The translations under genes were made by a program, and so were the position numbers. DNA of 52,031 nucleotides from an uncultured Pelagibacteraceae bacterium (GTDB lineage: Bacteria > Pseudomonadota > Alphaproteobacteria > Pelagibacterales > Pelagibacteraceae), in NCBI GenBank assembly GCA_902619745.1, contig CACNFL010000008.1:1-52031 (forward strand). Reading direction: 5' to 3'. Shown in pieces: positions 21,910-30,634 of the stretch. The notes under the pieces were generated by a model. It did not search any database and was not told where the DNA came from. It saw nothing but the letters and a program-made list of their open reading frames with translations. Each line of letters opens with the position of its first letter. The stretch's first letter is position 1.

Positions 21910-22818
21910 TTAAATTTTTTTCAAAAAATTATTTATGTCTTGTGGCTTCAGTTTTATCCAACTGATCATATTACCTCTAGCCCACGTACTTTGTCTTTTG
22001 GCGTATTGTCTAGTTTTTATGGCTATTTTATCTCTAGTATCATTCAAATGTTTTTGTTTTTTTAAATATTCTCTAATTTCATTAACTCCGATGGCCTTGT
22101 TGGCGCTTTTATCTTTTCTAACTCTTAACTTTAAAAAATCTTTTACTTCTTTTATTGCTCCATTTTCTATCATTTCCCTCGTTCTTACATTGATGCGCTC
22201 AATTAATTCTTGTCTAGGAAAATCAATATAAACTTTGAAAAAATCATCTTCCACGAAGTTTGATTTTGTGTTTTTAAACCATTCAGTTAGAGATTTTTTT
22301 GTAAACTTTCTAACTTCATAAGCTCTGATGGATCTTTGACTGTCTGTAGGGTTTATTTTTCCTCTTGAGGTTGGATCTAATTTTAATAGTTTTTCATAAA
22401 ACTTCTTTTGTCCAAGTTTTTTTTGTAAATCTCTAATTTGGTTTCTTAATTTTAATGAAATATTTGGTATTGTAACTAAACCATCAGTTAAAGCTTTAAA
22501 GTATAAACCTGTCCCTCCAACAAGAATAGGAGTTTTTTTTCTTTTTCGAACTTCCTTAATTTTTTTAATTACTAGCTTAAGCCAATCACCTGTGGAGAAG
22601 TTTTTTGTTACATTATGAAAACCATATAAGTGATGTTTTATTTTCTGATATTTTTTTGGATCTGGTCTAGCTGACAAAATTTTAAGCTCCTTGTATACTT
22701 GCATGCTATCTGCATTAATAATTTCTCCATCGACTTTTTTGGCAACTTTAATTGCAAAACTCGATTTTCCTGATGCTGTGGGTCCAGATATTAATATAAT
22801 CTTGGATTTTAAATCCAT
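21910..22818 (-). CDS. miaA: tRNA dimethylallyltransferase MiaA
   Basis: A 302-residue enzyme adding the dimethylallyl group to A37 of tRNAs reading UNN codons. The P-loop is GPTASGKSS (from residue 12). Substrate-contact segments NADSMQVYKEL, VGGTGLYFKAL and DSQRSIRAYEV are present, and the C-terminal KTRQYAKRQSTWAR segment is typical. The gene lies two bases before the degP stop boundary in the hflK-hflC-DUF2065-degP-miaA run. Confidence 0.97.
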   Translation of the reverse strand: MDLKSKIILISGPTASGKSSFAIKVAKKVDGEIINADSMQVYKELKILSARPDPKKYQKIKHHLYGFHNVTKNFSTGDWLKLVIKKIKEVRKRKKTPILVGGTGLYFKALTDGLVTIPNISLKLRNQIRDLQKKLGQKKFYEKLLKLDPTSRGKINPTDSQRSIRAYEVRKFTKKSLTEWFKNTKSNFVEDDFFKVYIDFPRQELIERINVRTREMIENGAIKEVKDFLKLRVRKDKSANKAIGVNEIREYLKKQKHLNDTRDKIAIKTRQYAKRQSTWARGNMISWIKLKPQDINNFLKKI

Positions 22819-22820
22819 TA

Positions 22821-24236
22821 TTAGTCTAGCTTAACACCAATGTATCGTCTTTGATTTTGATTATTATAGATTGCGAGTAAAACTGTCTTTTGATTTGAAT
22901 TAAGAACTTCTTTAGTAATATCTCTTAAGTCATCAGTTGATCTAATTTTTTTCTTCTGAGCTTCAATAATAATATTGTTAAGCTCTATTGAATTTACTAC
23001 AGGGCTATTGTTAGCAATTTTCGTTATCACAAGTCCTGTAGTCTGATTTGGTAAATTTCTATTTTTAATATCCTCTTTAGTTAATGGTCTTACTGCAATT
23101 CTTAGACTTTCAATTATTTCTTCATTATTTTGTTTTTGAGTTTCTGGATTTTTACTTATTTTAAAATCATCTGAAGTTTCTAATCTTCCTAAAATAACAT
23201 TTTTGATAATCTCTTTTTTATTTCTCCAAATTTTAACTTCAACTTTTTTTCCAACTTCTGTTCGTGCAACGATAGCTGGAAGTTCTTTCATTTGATTTAT
23301 TTTTTCTCCATTAAATTCTAAAATAATATCACCAGCTTGTATTCCTGCTTTTTCTGATGGACTATTTTCTGCAACACTAGCAACTAATGCTCCTCTTGCT
23401 TTGTCTAATTTTTCAACTTCAGCAATTTCTTTTGTTACATCTTGAATTCTAACACCTAACCAACCTCTCTTTGTTTCACCAAATTCGATTAATTGTTTAA
23501 TTACAATTTGAGCACTGTTTGATGGTATGGAAAATCCAATACCAATAGAACCGTTACGTCCTAGAATTGCGGTATTAATTCCAATTACATTTCCTTCCAT
23601 ATCAAATAAAGGTCCACCTGAATTTCCTGAGTTAATAGAAGCATCTGTTTGTATAAAATCTTCATATCTTGATAAACCAATTGATCGATTTCTTGCTGAA
23701 ATAATTCCAGCAGTAACAGTTCCACCTAATCCAAACGGATTTCCAATTGCTAAAACCCAATCACCAATTCTTGCTTTATCAGAGTCGCCGAATGCAACCG
23801 GGATAAACTTTTTATCTGTTTCTAATTGTAAAACAGCAATGTCCATTAAAGGGTCAGCACCAAGAACTTTAGCTTTAAATTCTTGGTCACCATTTACTCT
23901 AACAATAATGTCATCAGCATCTTGGATAACGTGGTTATTCGTAACAACAATTCCTTTCTCGTCTATTATAAACCCAGAACCTAAAGCAGCTGATTGTCTT
24001 TCTTGAGGTGTCCCAAATTCTTTAAACATATCCTCAAAAGGAGACCCTGGAGGGAATTGAAAAGGAAAAGGATTAGCATTTGTTGTGATAGTGGTTGTTG
24101 TAGAAATGTTTACAACAGATGGCATTAATTTTTCAGCAAGATCTGCAAATGAAGCAGGAACTGTTCTAGAGTTTACATTTAAAGAAAAACTAAATGATAT
24201 AACTAGCGTTAAGAATATAAGTTTAATCTTATTCAT
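22821..24236 (-). CDS. degP: Periplasmic serine protease Do (DegP/HtrA family)
   Basis: A 471-residue periplasmic protease and chaperone. The signal peptide is at residues 1-23 (hydrophobic core IFLTLVISFSFSL). The catalytic triad is H102 (TNNHVI), D132 (DPLMDIAVL) and S206 (GNSGGP). Two PDZ domains follow from about residue 260 (GWLGVRIQDV) and about 370. A Pro/Phe/Asn-rich loop after residue 50 matches the LA-loop region. It degrades or refolds damaged envelope proteins and is co-transcribed with hflK and hflC, another membrane quality-control system. Confidence 0.96.
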   Translation of the reverse strand: MNKIKLIFLTLVISFSFSLNVNSRTVPASFADLAEKLMPSVVNISTTTTITTNANPFPFQFPPGSPFEDMFKEFGTPQERQSAALGSGFIIDEKGIVVTNNHVIQDADDIIVRVNGDQEFKAKVLGADPLMDIAVLQLETDKKFIPVAFGDSDKARIGDWVLAIGNPFGLGGTVTAGIISARNRSIGLSRYEDFIQTDASINSGNSGGPLFDMEGNVIGINTAILGRNGSIGIGFSIPSNSAQIVIKQLIEFGETKRGWLGVRIQDVTKEIAEVEKLDKARGALVASVAENSPSEKAGIQAGDIILEFNGEKINQMKELPAIVARTEVGKKVEVKIWRNKKEIIKNVILGRLETSDDFKISKNPETQKQNNEEIIESLRIAVRPLTKEDIKNRNLPNQTTGLVITKIANNSPVVNSIELNNIIIEAQKKKIRSTDDLRDITKEVLNSNQKTVLLAIYNNQNQRRYIGVKLD

Positions 24237-24237
24237 A

Positions 24238-24423
24238 TCAGATCTTAATAAAATAAATAATTATAAAACCTATTAATGCAAAAATAAGTCCACCTGATCT
24301 CAGCTGACTATCCTTAACAAGTTCTAATTTTTTTAACATACTTTTCATTTTTGCTGGAAATAAGGCGTATAAAATCCCCTCAATAAATAAGAAAAGACCA
24401 AAAGCTATAACTAGCTCACGCAT
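24238..24423 (-). CDS. DUF2065 small membrane protein
   Basis: A 61-residue protein of the DUF2065 (YjeT-like) family. It has two hydrophobic helices (about residues 4-22 and 44-60) with a basic loop (KMKSMLKKLELVKDSQLRSGG) between. This family is regularly encoded between hflC and degP-type genes in proteobacteria, as here. It has no established function; a role with the HflKC complex is suggested only by context. The ends are one base from degP and seven from hflC. Confidence 0.88.
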   Translation of the reverse strand: MRELVIAFGLFLFIEGILYALFPAKMKSMLKKLELVKDSQLRSGGLIFALIGFIIIYFIKI

Positions 24424-24430
24424 TTAAGAG

Positions 24431-25303
24431 TTATTGTTGGATTTCAGGTTTTATATTTCCAAAAAATTTAAAAAATTCACTATCAGGTGATAAAATTAAA
24501 GAAGTTTCACCGCCAATAAGAGCTTTTTCATATGCTTGCATAGCTCTGTAGAAAGCAAAAAATTCTGGATCTTGACCAAAGGCATCAGCAAATATTTTAT
24601 TTCTTTCTCCATCACCTTCCCCTTTCATAATCTCAGATTGTTTTTGAGCATCTGCTAAGATTACAGTAACTTCTTTATCTGCAGTTGATGTAATCGTAAC
24701 TGCCATCTCTGCTCCTTTTGCTCTAAATTCTTTTGCTTCTCTCTCCCTTTCAGTTTGCATTCTTCTATAAATTGCATCACTGTTAGCTTGAGGTAGATCT
24801 GCTCTTTTAATTCTGACATCAACAATATTAATTCCAAAGTTTTGTGCTTCGTTATTAACACCTTCTTTAATTAAAGCCATTTGCTTAGATCTATCTTTAG
24901 ATAATAATGTTTGTAATTCTTCTTGACCTAGTACATTTCTAATTCTTGAATTTATAATTGTAGATAATCTTGATCTTGCAACTCTTTCGTTTCCCACTGA
25001 AATATAAAACTTAAGTGGATCAACTATCTTAAATCTTGCAAATGCATCCACAATTAATCGTTTTTGATCTGATGCAATAACCTCTTCTGGTGGAGCATCT
25101 AAGTTTAAAATTCTTTTATCTAAATAAACAACGTTTTGAATAAATGGAATTTTAAAGTTTAATCCTGGTTTCATTATTATTCTCTTTGGATCACCAAATT
25201 GAAGAATAATTGCTTGATTAACTTCTTTTACAATAATTATTGATAAAAAGGCCACAACTCCAATTGCAACTAATATTCCTGCTAAAATTTTTCCAGCTTT
25301 CAT
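24431..25303 (-). CDS. hflC: HflC, SPFH-domain membrane protein
   Basis: A 290-residue band-7/SPFH protein with one N-terminal membrane helix (about residues 5-25) and a large periplasmic domain. It forms the HflKC assembly that restrains the FtsH protease. Typical segments are VKEVNQAIILQFGDP, LDKRILNLDAPPEEVIASD and the helical Arg/Glu/Ala-rich region RRMQTEREREAKEFRAKG. It begins one base after the hflK stop. Confidence 0.96.
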   Translation of the reverse strand: MKAGKILAGILVAIGVVAFLSIIIVKEVNQAIILQFGDPKRIIMKPGLNFKIPFIQNVVYLDKRILNLDAPPEEVIASDQKRLIVDAFARFKIVDPLKFYISVGNERVARSRLSTIINSRIRNVLGQEELQTLLSKDRSKQMALIKEGVNNEAQNFGINIVDVRIKRADLPQANSDAIYRRMQTEREREAKEFRAKGAEMAVTITSTADKEVTVILADAQKQSEIMKGEGDGERNKIFADAFGQDPEFFAFYRAMQAYEKALIGGETSLILSPDSEFFKFFGNIKPEIQQ

Positions 25304-25304
25304 C

Positions 25305-26405
25305 TTAATTTGTCGCTTTCTTTTTTAACTCAGGCAAAGGTAAGTATGGAACTACACCAGAACCTGCATTTTTTTCAATAATTACTTTATCAATATCTGC
25401 TAAAACTTTTTCCATAGTTTCTAAATACATTCTTTCTTGAGTAACTACTTTAGCATTTTTATACTCGTTATAGATTGCTATGAATCTACTTGCTTCACCC
25501 TCTGCTTTAGCAACAACCTCTTTCTTGTACGCTTCTGCTGCTTGTAAAATTTTTTGAGCTTCCCCTCGTGCTCTTGGTATTACATCATTTGCATAAGCCT
25601 CAGCTTCATTTTTAGATCTTTCCATGTCCGCTCTTGCAGCCTGTACGTCTCTAAATGCGTCAATTACCTGATCAGGTGGGTCAGCTTTTTGTGTTTGTAC
25701 CTGAGTAATTTGAATTCCACTTTCGTAATCGTCTAAAATACTTTGTATTATATTTTGAGTCTCAACCTCAATTTTAGATCTACCTTCTGTTAAAATTGGT
25801 TGAATATCACTTTTTGCTATCACTTCTCTCATTGCAGTTTCTGCAGCTGCTTTTACTGTGCCCTCTGGGTCTTGAATTTTAAATAAAAAATTACCAGCAT
25901 CTTTGATTACCCAAAACACTGAAAAATCTATGTTAACAATATTTTCATCTCCAGTTAACATTAAGCTCTCTTGTGGGACATCTGCAACACCACCACCTGT
26001 AGAAAAACCACTGTCTCTCTCAGATCTAAATCCTATATCCATTCTGTTAACCTTAGTGACTTTTGGTGTTTGCACAGTCTCAACTGGAAATGGGATATGA
26101 TAGTTCAAACCAGGCTGTGTAGTTTTTACAAACTTACCAAATCTTAATACCACCCCTTGTTCATCGGGTAACACTCTGTAAAGTCCGCTAGCCAACCATA
26201 CAAAAACTAAAACTAATAAAATTAGACTTATTGATTTTCCTCCTGAAGTTTTTCCACCAGGTAAAAATCTTTTAATTTTATCTTGAAGATCTCTAATTAA
26301 TTCGTCGACATTTGGTGGTGTGGGACCTCTACCTGATCCATTACCACTGCCACCACCACCAGGAGGTGCTCCCCAAGGACTTTGACCTTTAAAATCGTCT
26401 GACAT
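25305..26405 (-). CDS. hflK: HflK, SPFH-domain membrane protein
   Basis: A 366-residue partner of HflC. The Gly/Pro-rich N-terminus (PWGAPPGGGGSGNGSGRGP) is characteristic of HflK. One membrane helix (about residues 55-75) and a band-7 domain with EQGVVLRFGKFVKTTQPGLN follow. An open frame continues upstream to 26636, but that extension is the antisense of mrp. The conserved start is ATG 26403-26405. A -10 box sits five bases before it. Divergently transcribed from mrp. Confidence 0.95.
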   Translation of the reverse strand: MSDDFKGQSPWGAPPGGGGSGNGSGRGPTPPNVDELIRDLQDKIKRFLPGGKTSGGKSISLILLVLVFVWLASGLYRVLPDEQGVVLRFGKFVKTTQPGLNYHIPFPVETVQTPKVTKVNRMDIGFRSERDSGFSTGGGVADVPQESLMLTGDENIVNIDFSVFWVIKDAGNFLFKIQDPEGTVKAAAETAMREVIAKSDIQPILTEGRSKIEVETQNIIQSILDDYESGIQITQVQTQKADPPDQVIDAFRDVQAARADMERSKNEAEAYANDVIPRARGEAQKILQAAEAYKKEVVAKAEGEASRFIAIYNEYKNAKVVTQERMYLETMEKVLADIDKVIIEKNAGSGVVPYLPLPELKKKATN

Positions 26406-26410
26406 GCCAA

Positions 26411-26440
26411 AGTATATAGTGTCTTTATTGCAAAAAACAA
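26411..26440 (-). promoter_or_regulatory. Predicted promoter of hflK-hflC-degP-miaA (leaderless)
   Basis: On the minus strand TTGTTT (26440-26435) is followed after 18 bases by TATACT (26416-26411), five bases from the hflK ATG. It lies in the 49-base gap between the divergent hflK and mrp starts. The -35 match is only moderate. The position relative to the ATG mirrors that of ilvB. Confidence 0.4.
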
Positions 26441-26454
26441 GTAATGATACTTTC

Positions 26455-27279
26455 ATGAGTGATAAAAAACCTGAACTTAGTGCCGCAATGAAAAGCAAGC
26501 TAGAGCCTAAAAAATTCACTAAAAATCCAATTCTTGGAACAAAGTTCACAATTGCAATTTCTAGCGCAAAAGGAGGGGTAGGAAAATCTACTTTTGCAAC
26601 GAATCTTGCTTTAGCGTTAAAGAAAGTTGGATGCAAAGTAGGTCTTTTAGATGCAGATATTTATGGTCCATCAATTCCTAAAATGTTTGATATTAATGAA
26701 AAACCAAAAAGTGATGGTCAAAAATTAGATCCAATTACAAAATATGATATTCAATGTATGTCGATTGGTTTTTTAGCTGATCAACAAACTCCAATGATAT
26801 GGCGTGGTCCTATGGTAACAAGTGCAATTAAAACTTTTACTCAGAAAGTAAATTGGAAAGACTTAGATTTTATTATCGTTGATATGCCTCCAGGGACTGG
26901 CGATACTCAACTTACATTTTCCCAAGAAATAAAAATGGATGGTGCAATAATTGTAAGTACACCTCAAGAAGTAGCTCTTTTAGACGTGAAAAGAGGAATT
27001 AAAATGTTTGATAAACTTGGAGTTAAAATTTTGGGTTTAGTTAACAATATGAGTTTTTTTATAGGAGACGATGGAAAAAAATACAAAATTTTTGGAGAAG
27101 GTGGGGTTAAAAAAACCGCAGAAGAATTCCAAAAAGAATTTTTGGGTGAAATTCCAATTAATCCAGAAGTTGGCAAAACTGGAGATAAGGGAAAGCCAAT
27201 TGTCGAGACTAACCCTGAGCATGAAATTTCTAAGATATATTTAAATTTTGCTGAAAAAATTAAATCAATTTATCTTTAA
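26455..27279 (+). CDS. mrp: Mrp/NBP35-type iron-sulfur cluster carrier ATPase
   Basis: A P-loop ATPase of about 274 residues, thought to carry and deliver Fe-S clusters in the cytoplasm. The deviant Walker [12 protein letters not shown] lies at about residues 36-46, and the switch segments [10 protein letters not shown] and [11 protein letters not shown] are clear. There is no N-terminal MIP18/DUF59 domain. The usual CPxC pair between ENMS and IFG is absent: the segment reads [18 protein letters not shown], as in some other alphaproteobacterial members. The frame opens at 26404, but ATG 26455 lies outside hflK and is preferred. The 3' end overlaps thyX by 20 bases. Confidence 0.92.
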   Translation: MSDKKPELSAAMKSKLEPKKFTKNPILGTKFTIAISSAKGGVGKSTFATNLALALKKVGCKVGLLDADIYGPSIPKMFDINEKPKSDGQKLDPITKYDIQCMSIGFLADQQTPMIWRGPMVTSAIKTFTQKVNWKDLDFIIVDMPPGTGDTQLTFSQEIKMDGAIIVSTPQEVALLDVKRGIKMFDKLGVKILGLVNNMSFFIGDDGKKYKIFGEGGVKKTAEEFQKEFLGEIPINPEVGKTGDKGKPIVETNPEHEISKIYLNFAEKIKSIYL

Positions 27280-28207
27280 GATCAAAAGCAGTCATTAATT
27301 CATTCCACTCTCTTTTGGATAGCCCAGAACTTTCAAGATCTACTTTTTCACCTTTGATAAGTTTTTGAATAATTAATTTTCCTTTTGCAGAAACCTCCGT
27401 TCCACCGACTCTATAATCCATAAAAGCATCATAAGTTATAGGGACCCATTTTTTTACAGTATCCAGCATTATATCAGCATAAACTCTAATTTCATATTGA
27501 GCATGACTATCGGCTCTTAATCTTAAAAAATTCATTAAGTTTAATAAATCAGTTTTCCAATACCATTGAGTGTAAGTATTTAATGTTAAATTCATTCTTG
27601 CAAGTTCTCTTGCTAAACCTTTTTTATTTTCATCAATAGTTGAACCATCAAATCTTTCATTAAGCATAGTCTCGTAATTATCATAAGTTCTTTCTGCATC
27701 ACTTTTTAAAAGTTCTAAAACTTCCTCTGCCTGTTTTCCCTCTAAGACATCTCCTCTGCCTTGTCTATTACTTGTTGATTGAGCAGCTAAATTATCTTGT
27801 GATGGTAAATAAAATTCTTTATCTAGAATTGAATACCTTGCAGAGTATTCATTCACATTTGCTGTCCTATGTCTAATCCATTGCCTTGCAATAAATATTG
27901 GAAGTTTAACATGGTATTTAATTTCGCACATTTCAAATGGGGTACTGTGCCAATGTCTCATCAAATATTTTATTAAACCTTTATCAGTCGAAATTTGTTT
28001 TGTACCTTTTCCGTATGATACTCTGGCTGATTGAACTATTGATGTATCATCGCCCATATAATCAACCACTCTAACAAAGCCATGATCTAGTGCTGGAATT
28101 GCTTCATATAATATTTTTTCAAGCTCAGGAGCGGTAACTCTTTTTGTTATATTACTTTGAGATTGCTGATTTTTTATTTCTTCTTGTTGTTCTTGAGTTA
28201 ATTTCAT
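27260..28207 (-). CDS. thyX: Flavin-dependent thymidylate synthase ThyX
   Basis: A 315-residue FAD-dependent enzyme making dTMP from dUMP with methylene-THF and NAD(P)H. The ThyX signature RHRx7SxR is R112[10 protein letters not shown]122-A-R124. Other family segments are [25 protein letters not shown] and [16 protein letters not shown]. It is longer than the shortest ThyX proteins because of N- and C-terminal extensions, as in other Alphaproteobacteria. Convergent with mrp (20-base overlap). Confidence 0.96.
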   Translation of the reverse strand: MKLTQEQQEEIKNQQSQSNITKRVTAPELEKILYEAIPALDHGFVRVVDYMGDDTSIVQSARVSYGKGTKQISTDKGLIKYLMRHWHSTPFEMCEIKYHVKLPIFIARQWIRHRTANVNEYSARYSILDKEFYLPSQDNLAAQSTSNRQGRGDVLEGKQAEEVLELLKSDAERTYDNYETMLNERFDGSTIDENKKGLARELARMNLTLNTYTQWYWKTDLLNLMNFLRLRADSHAQYEIRVYADIMLDTVKKWVPITYDAFMDYRVGGTEVSAKGKLIIQKLIKGEKVDLESSGLSKREWNELMTAFDLKDKLI

Positions 28208-28332
28208 GTAATTTGTGAAAGTAAATTATTTTTATTTATTATCAATTTAAGTAATTTATAAAACATAAAAATTATATTTCTTTTTCAACTATAGATAGTA
28301 AATGTATTTTTATAAGCAAAAATAATAAAAAA
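28208..28332. other. Intergenic region, thyX / Rieske protein
   Basis: 125 bases between divergently transcribed genes, almost entirely A and T. It must contain the promoters of thyX (minus) and the Rieske gene (plus), but no -35/-10 pair stands out above the AT background. I see no RNA structure or repeat here. Confidence 0.5.
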
Positions 28333-28641
28333 ATGAAAAATAATTTAATTAAAATATTTAATTATAATGACGTAAAAGACAATAAGCCTTACGAAATAGA
28401 AATTAAAAATAAGAAGTTATTGTTAATAAAAGTTAATAACGATCTTCATGTAATATCAAATTATTGTCTTCACAAAGGTGCTCCGCTTTCAAAAGGAAAA
28501 ATTACTGATAATGTTGTTGAGTGCCCTTGGCACGGATGTAAATGGAATTTAATTACTGGTGAAAATAATCATAATTCTATGAAGCTAAAAAAATATGATT
28601 ACAAATTAATTAATAATGGAATTTATATTCATGATTTTTAA
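28333..28641 (+). CDS. Rieske [2Fe-2S] domain protein (N-terminal half of a split Rieske oxygenase?)
   Basis: A 102-residue Rieske domain. The cluster ligands are C45-L-H47 and C64-P-W-H67 with 16 residues between the pairs, the normal geometry. It could stand alone as a NirD/ferredoxin-like electron carrier. However, the next frame encodes a Rieske-oxygenase catalytic domain, and the C-terminal YDYKLINNGIYIHDF matches the end of an oxygenase-attached Rieske domain. The stop TAA is preceded by TTT within T5 (28635-28639). Removing one T would join the two frames as HDFKKYKIKN. The substrate is unknown. Confidence 0.85.
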   Translation: MKNNLIKIFNYNDVKDNKPYEIEIKNKKLLLIKVNNDLHVISNYCLHKGAPLSKGKITDNVVECPWHGCKWNLITGENNHNSMKLKKYDYKLINNGIYIHDF

Positions 28642-29188
28642 AAAATATAAAATTAAAAATATAAACAAAAGAAAGGTAAGTGTTGATATAAAATTAGTTA
28701 TAGAGAATTATTGCGATTTTGATCATGTAAATTATGTTCACAAGAGATGTTATAATTATTGCAAAGTCATTAGGCGTCAAGGCAATACTACTTTCTTAGA
28801 ATATGGTGTTTACCATATACCTCCAATTCCTATAATTCACCACTATGAAATGGAACATAAATTCATTAGTCCGAATAGAATTATTTATACATCAAACAGA
28901 AAAGGAAGCAAAGATAAGGTGATTGGTGAGATTTATTTTGAGCAAAAAGGAAAAGAAACTGAAATTGTTCAAATTCACAATTTCTCATTACCGATGATTT
29001 TAAAACCTTTTGAATTTTTTATTAAAATTTTATTAAATCGTTGGTCTCAAATTCTTTGGGATGAAGATAGTGAGATGATGGAAAATAGAAAAAATTTTAT
29101 AGAAAATGGATACAAAGATGGTTTTCACTGTGGTAGGTGGGTAAACGAAAATGGAAATATTTTTTGGAAATTTAATAAAAAAAATTAA
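28616..29188 (+). CDS. Rieske oxygenase catalytic (SRPBCC-type) domain protein
   Basis: 190 residues from ATG 28616, or 185 from ATG 28631, which overlaps the Rieske gene by only 11 bases. The iron-binding motif D34-x2-H37-x4-H42 (in NYCDFDHVNYVHKR) is the Rieske-oxygenase facial triad arrangement. The late segment WDEDSEMMENRK resembles the part that supplies the third, carboxylate ligand. There is no Rieske domain in this frame, so electrons would come from the preceding protein. It is either the second half of one frame-broken gene of about 285 codons in total or a separate subunit. The 3' end overlaps the converging membrane-protein gene by four bases. Confidence 0.75.
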   Translation: MEFIFMIFKKYKIKNINKRKVSVDIKLVIENYCDFDHVNYVHKRCYNYCKVIRRQGNTTFLEYGVYHIPPIPIIHHYEMEHKFISPNRIIYTSNRKGSKDKVIGEIYFEQKGKETEIVQIHNFSLPMILKPFEFFIKILLNRWSQILWDEDSEMMENRKNFIENGYKDGFHCGRWVNENGNIFWKFNKKN

Positions 29189-30513
29189 TTAAAATTTCTT
29201 TTTTTTAAAAAACAAATTATAAAAAATAAATTAATTATAAATCCCGTATATAATATTCTTTCTTGTTCTGTGCCAGCAACAAAAACTGCCATTAATAATA
29301 AATAAATATAAATTAATGATGAAAAAAAAGTTTTTGCTCTAAAATGAAAATTATTTTTTTTTGAGAGAAAATATTCAATTATTGTAATGTAAATATACAT
29401 TTTAAAAAAAAATAATACTATTTGTCTAAATAATTTGACATTTTTATCTTCATATATTTTATAGACATCTGAATAAAATTCTTTCCAACCATTGGGTACA
29501 GGAAAAATATAATCAAAAGCAAACTTTCCATGACCTGCAAGAAATGCTAAAAATCTATGTTTAAAGTACATAATTGGCTCATCAATTAATCTCTTAAGAG
29601 TTATTTTTTTACAGTTTTGAGAATAAGTAATCATTCCAACATTATTAAAATTCGATTTTTCACCTACTAATGAGGGATGGTTAAATTTTTTCTTATATTG
29701 CTCAAAGTAAATATTTTCGTATTTCTTTATATCTTTTATAGGGTGATCACAGTAATCTTCCCAATCATGAAATATATCCTTTATGTCATGTCCCCCCTTT
29801 GAGGCTAAAATATATTCTCCAAAAACAAACTTATTTTTTATGATTGGACTTAAGCTAAGAGCAGTAAAAATTAAAAAATAAAATAAAACTTTTAAATTAG
29901 ACTTTTTAAAGAATCTTATTATTAAATAAGCTAAAGGAATTAAGATATGCGGCTGAAAGAGTAGCCAAATATTTCCAAGAACAAAAAGAGATAAATAAAT
30001 TCCTATTTCATAAGAATTTTTCATATTTGAGCTAATAAATTTAACTATGAATAATATTAAAAGATTAAAAATAAAAAAAGTAGTATGTGCATAAGAAAAT
30101 ATATTTTCAAAAAAAATGATAGATGGATTTAAACAAAAAAATAAAATAATAAAAAATGAAGTCTTTAGCTTAACTCTATATTCTTTCAAAATTAAGTGAA
30201 AAATATATAAACTGATTAAAGTTAACAGCTTATGATAAAAACTAAAAAAAATTACTATGGAATTGTAGTTGCCATCGAAAATATTTACCACAACTCCATT
30301 AAATAAATTCCATAAATAAGGTTGAGAATGTAGGTAAAATAAAGAAGAAAAAAATTGATAATTTAATAAATCTTTATCAAGAAGATGATAACCATAATTT
30401 ACATCACTTAACCGTATATCTAAAAAATAGTAAACAAAAACTCTAGATATGAGAAAAATAAAAAAAATTAAGACTGAAATTTTTTTAGTATTTTCGAAGA
30501 ATTTTAATGTCAT
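29185..30513 (-). CDS. Polytopic membrane protein, GT-C glycosyltransferase-like (unassigned)
   Basis: A 442-residue protein with about ten to twelve hydrophobic helices and a soluble loop of about 100 residues between helices in the second half (ASKGGHDIKDIFHDWEDYC through FSDVYKIYEDKNV). The architecture resembles GT-C enzymes that use lipid-linked sugars, but I see no clear acidic metal motif in the first loop (YYFLDIRLSDVNYGYHLLD), so the class is only suggested. It is very rich in Phe, Ile, Leu, Lys and Asn and in A/T. It converges on the Rieske pair and diverges from the tmRNA, and looks like an accessory gene. Confidence 0.65.
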   Translation of the reverse strand: MTLKFFENTKKISVLIFFIFLISRVFVYYFLDIRLSDVNYGYHLLDKDLLNYQFFSSLFYLHSQPYLWNLFNGVVVNIFDGNYNSIVIFFSFYHKLLTLISLYIFHLILKEYRVKLKTSFFIILFFCLNPSIIFFENIFSYAHTTFFIFNLLILFIVKFISSNMKNSYEIGIYLSLFVLGNIWLLFQPHILIPLAYLIIRFFKKSNLKVLFYFLIFTALSLSPIIKNKFVFGEYILASKGGHDIKDIFHDWEDYCDHPIKDIKKYENIYFEQYKKKFNHPSLVGEKSNFNNVGMITYSQNCKKITLKRLIDEPIMYFKHRFLAFLAGHGKFAFDYIFPVPNGWKEFYSDVYKIYEDKNVKLFRQIVLFFFKMYIYITIIEYFLSKKNNFHFRAKTFFSSLIYIYLLLMAVFVAGTEQERILYTGFIINLFFIICFLKKRNFN

Positions 30514-30600
30514 TAAAATTTATTTTTTTGTAATAATAGTGAGAATATTATTACTAGTTTTGGGTTTTAAATCACATTAAATTAATATTAAAACAATTTA

Positions 30601-30628
30601 TTGAATCTTGAAAAATTCAATTTATATT
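30601..30628 (+). promoter_or_regulatory. Predicted promoter of tmRNA (ssrA)
   Basis: TTGAAT (30601-30606), a 16-base spacer and TATATT (30623-30628) lie just upstream of the acceptor piece of the tmRNA. The transcript would begin near 30635. The spacer contains TTGAAAAATTCAA, a small palindrome. The match is good, but the surrounding DNA is very AT-rich. Confidence 0.5.
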
Positions 30629-30634
30629 GTCAAT

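Noticed and set aside
26406..26636. 77-residue N-terminal extension of HflK
   Set aside because: It is antisense to mrp and does not resemble HflK. The Gly/Pro-rich HflK start is at 26405.
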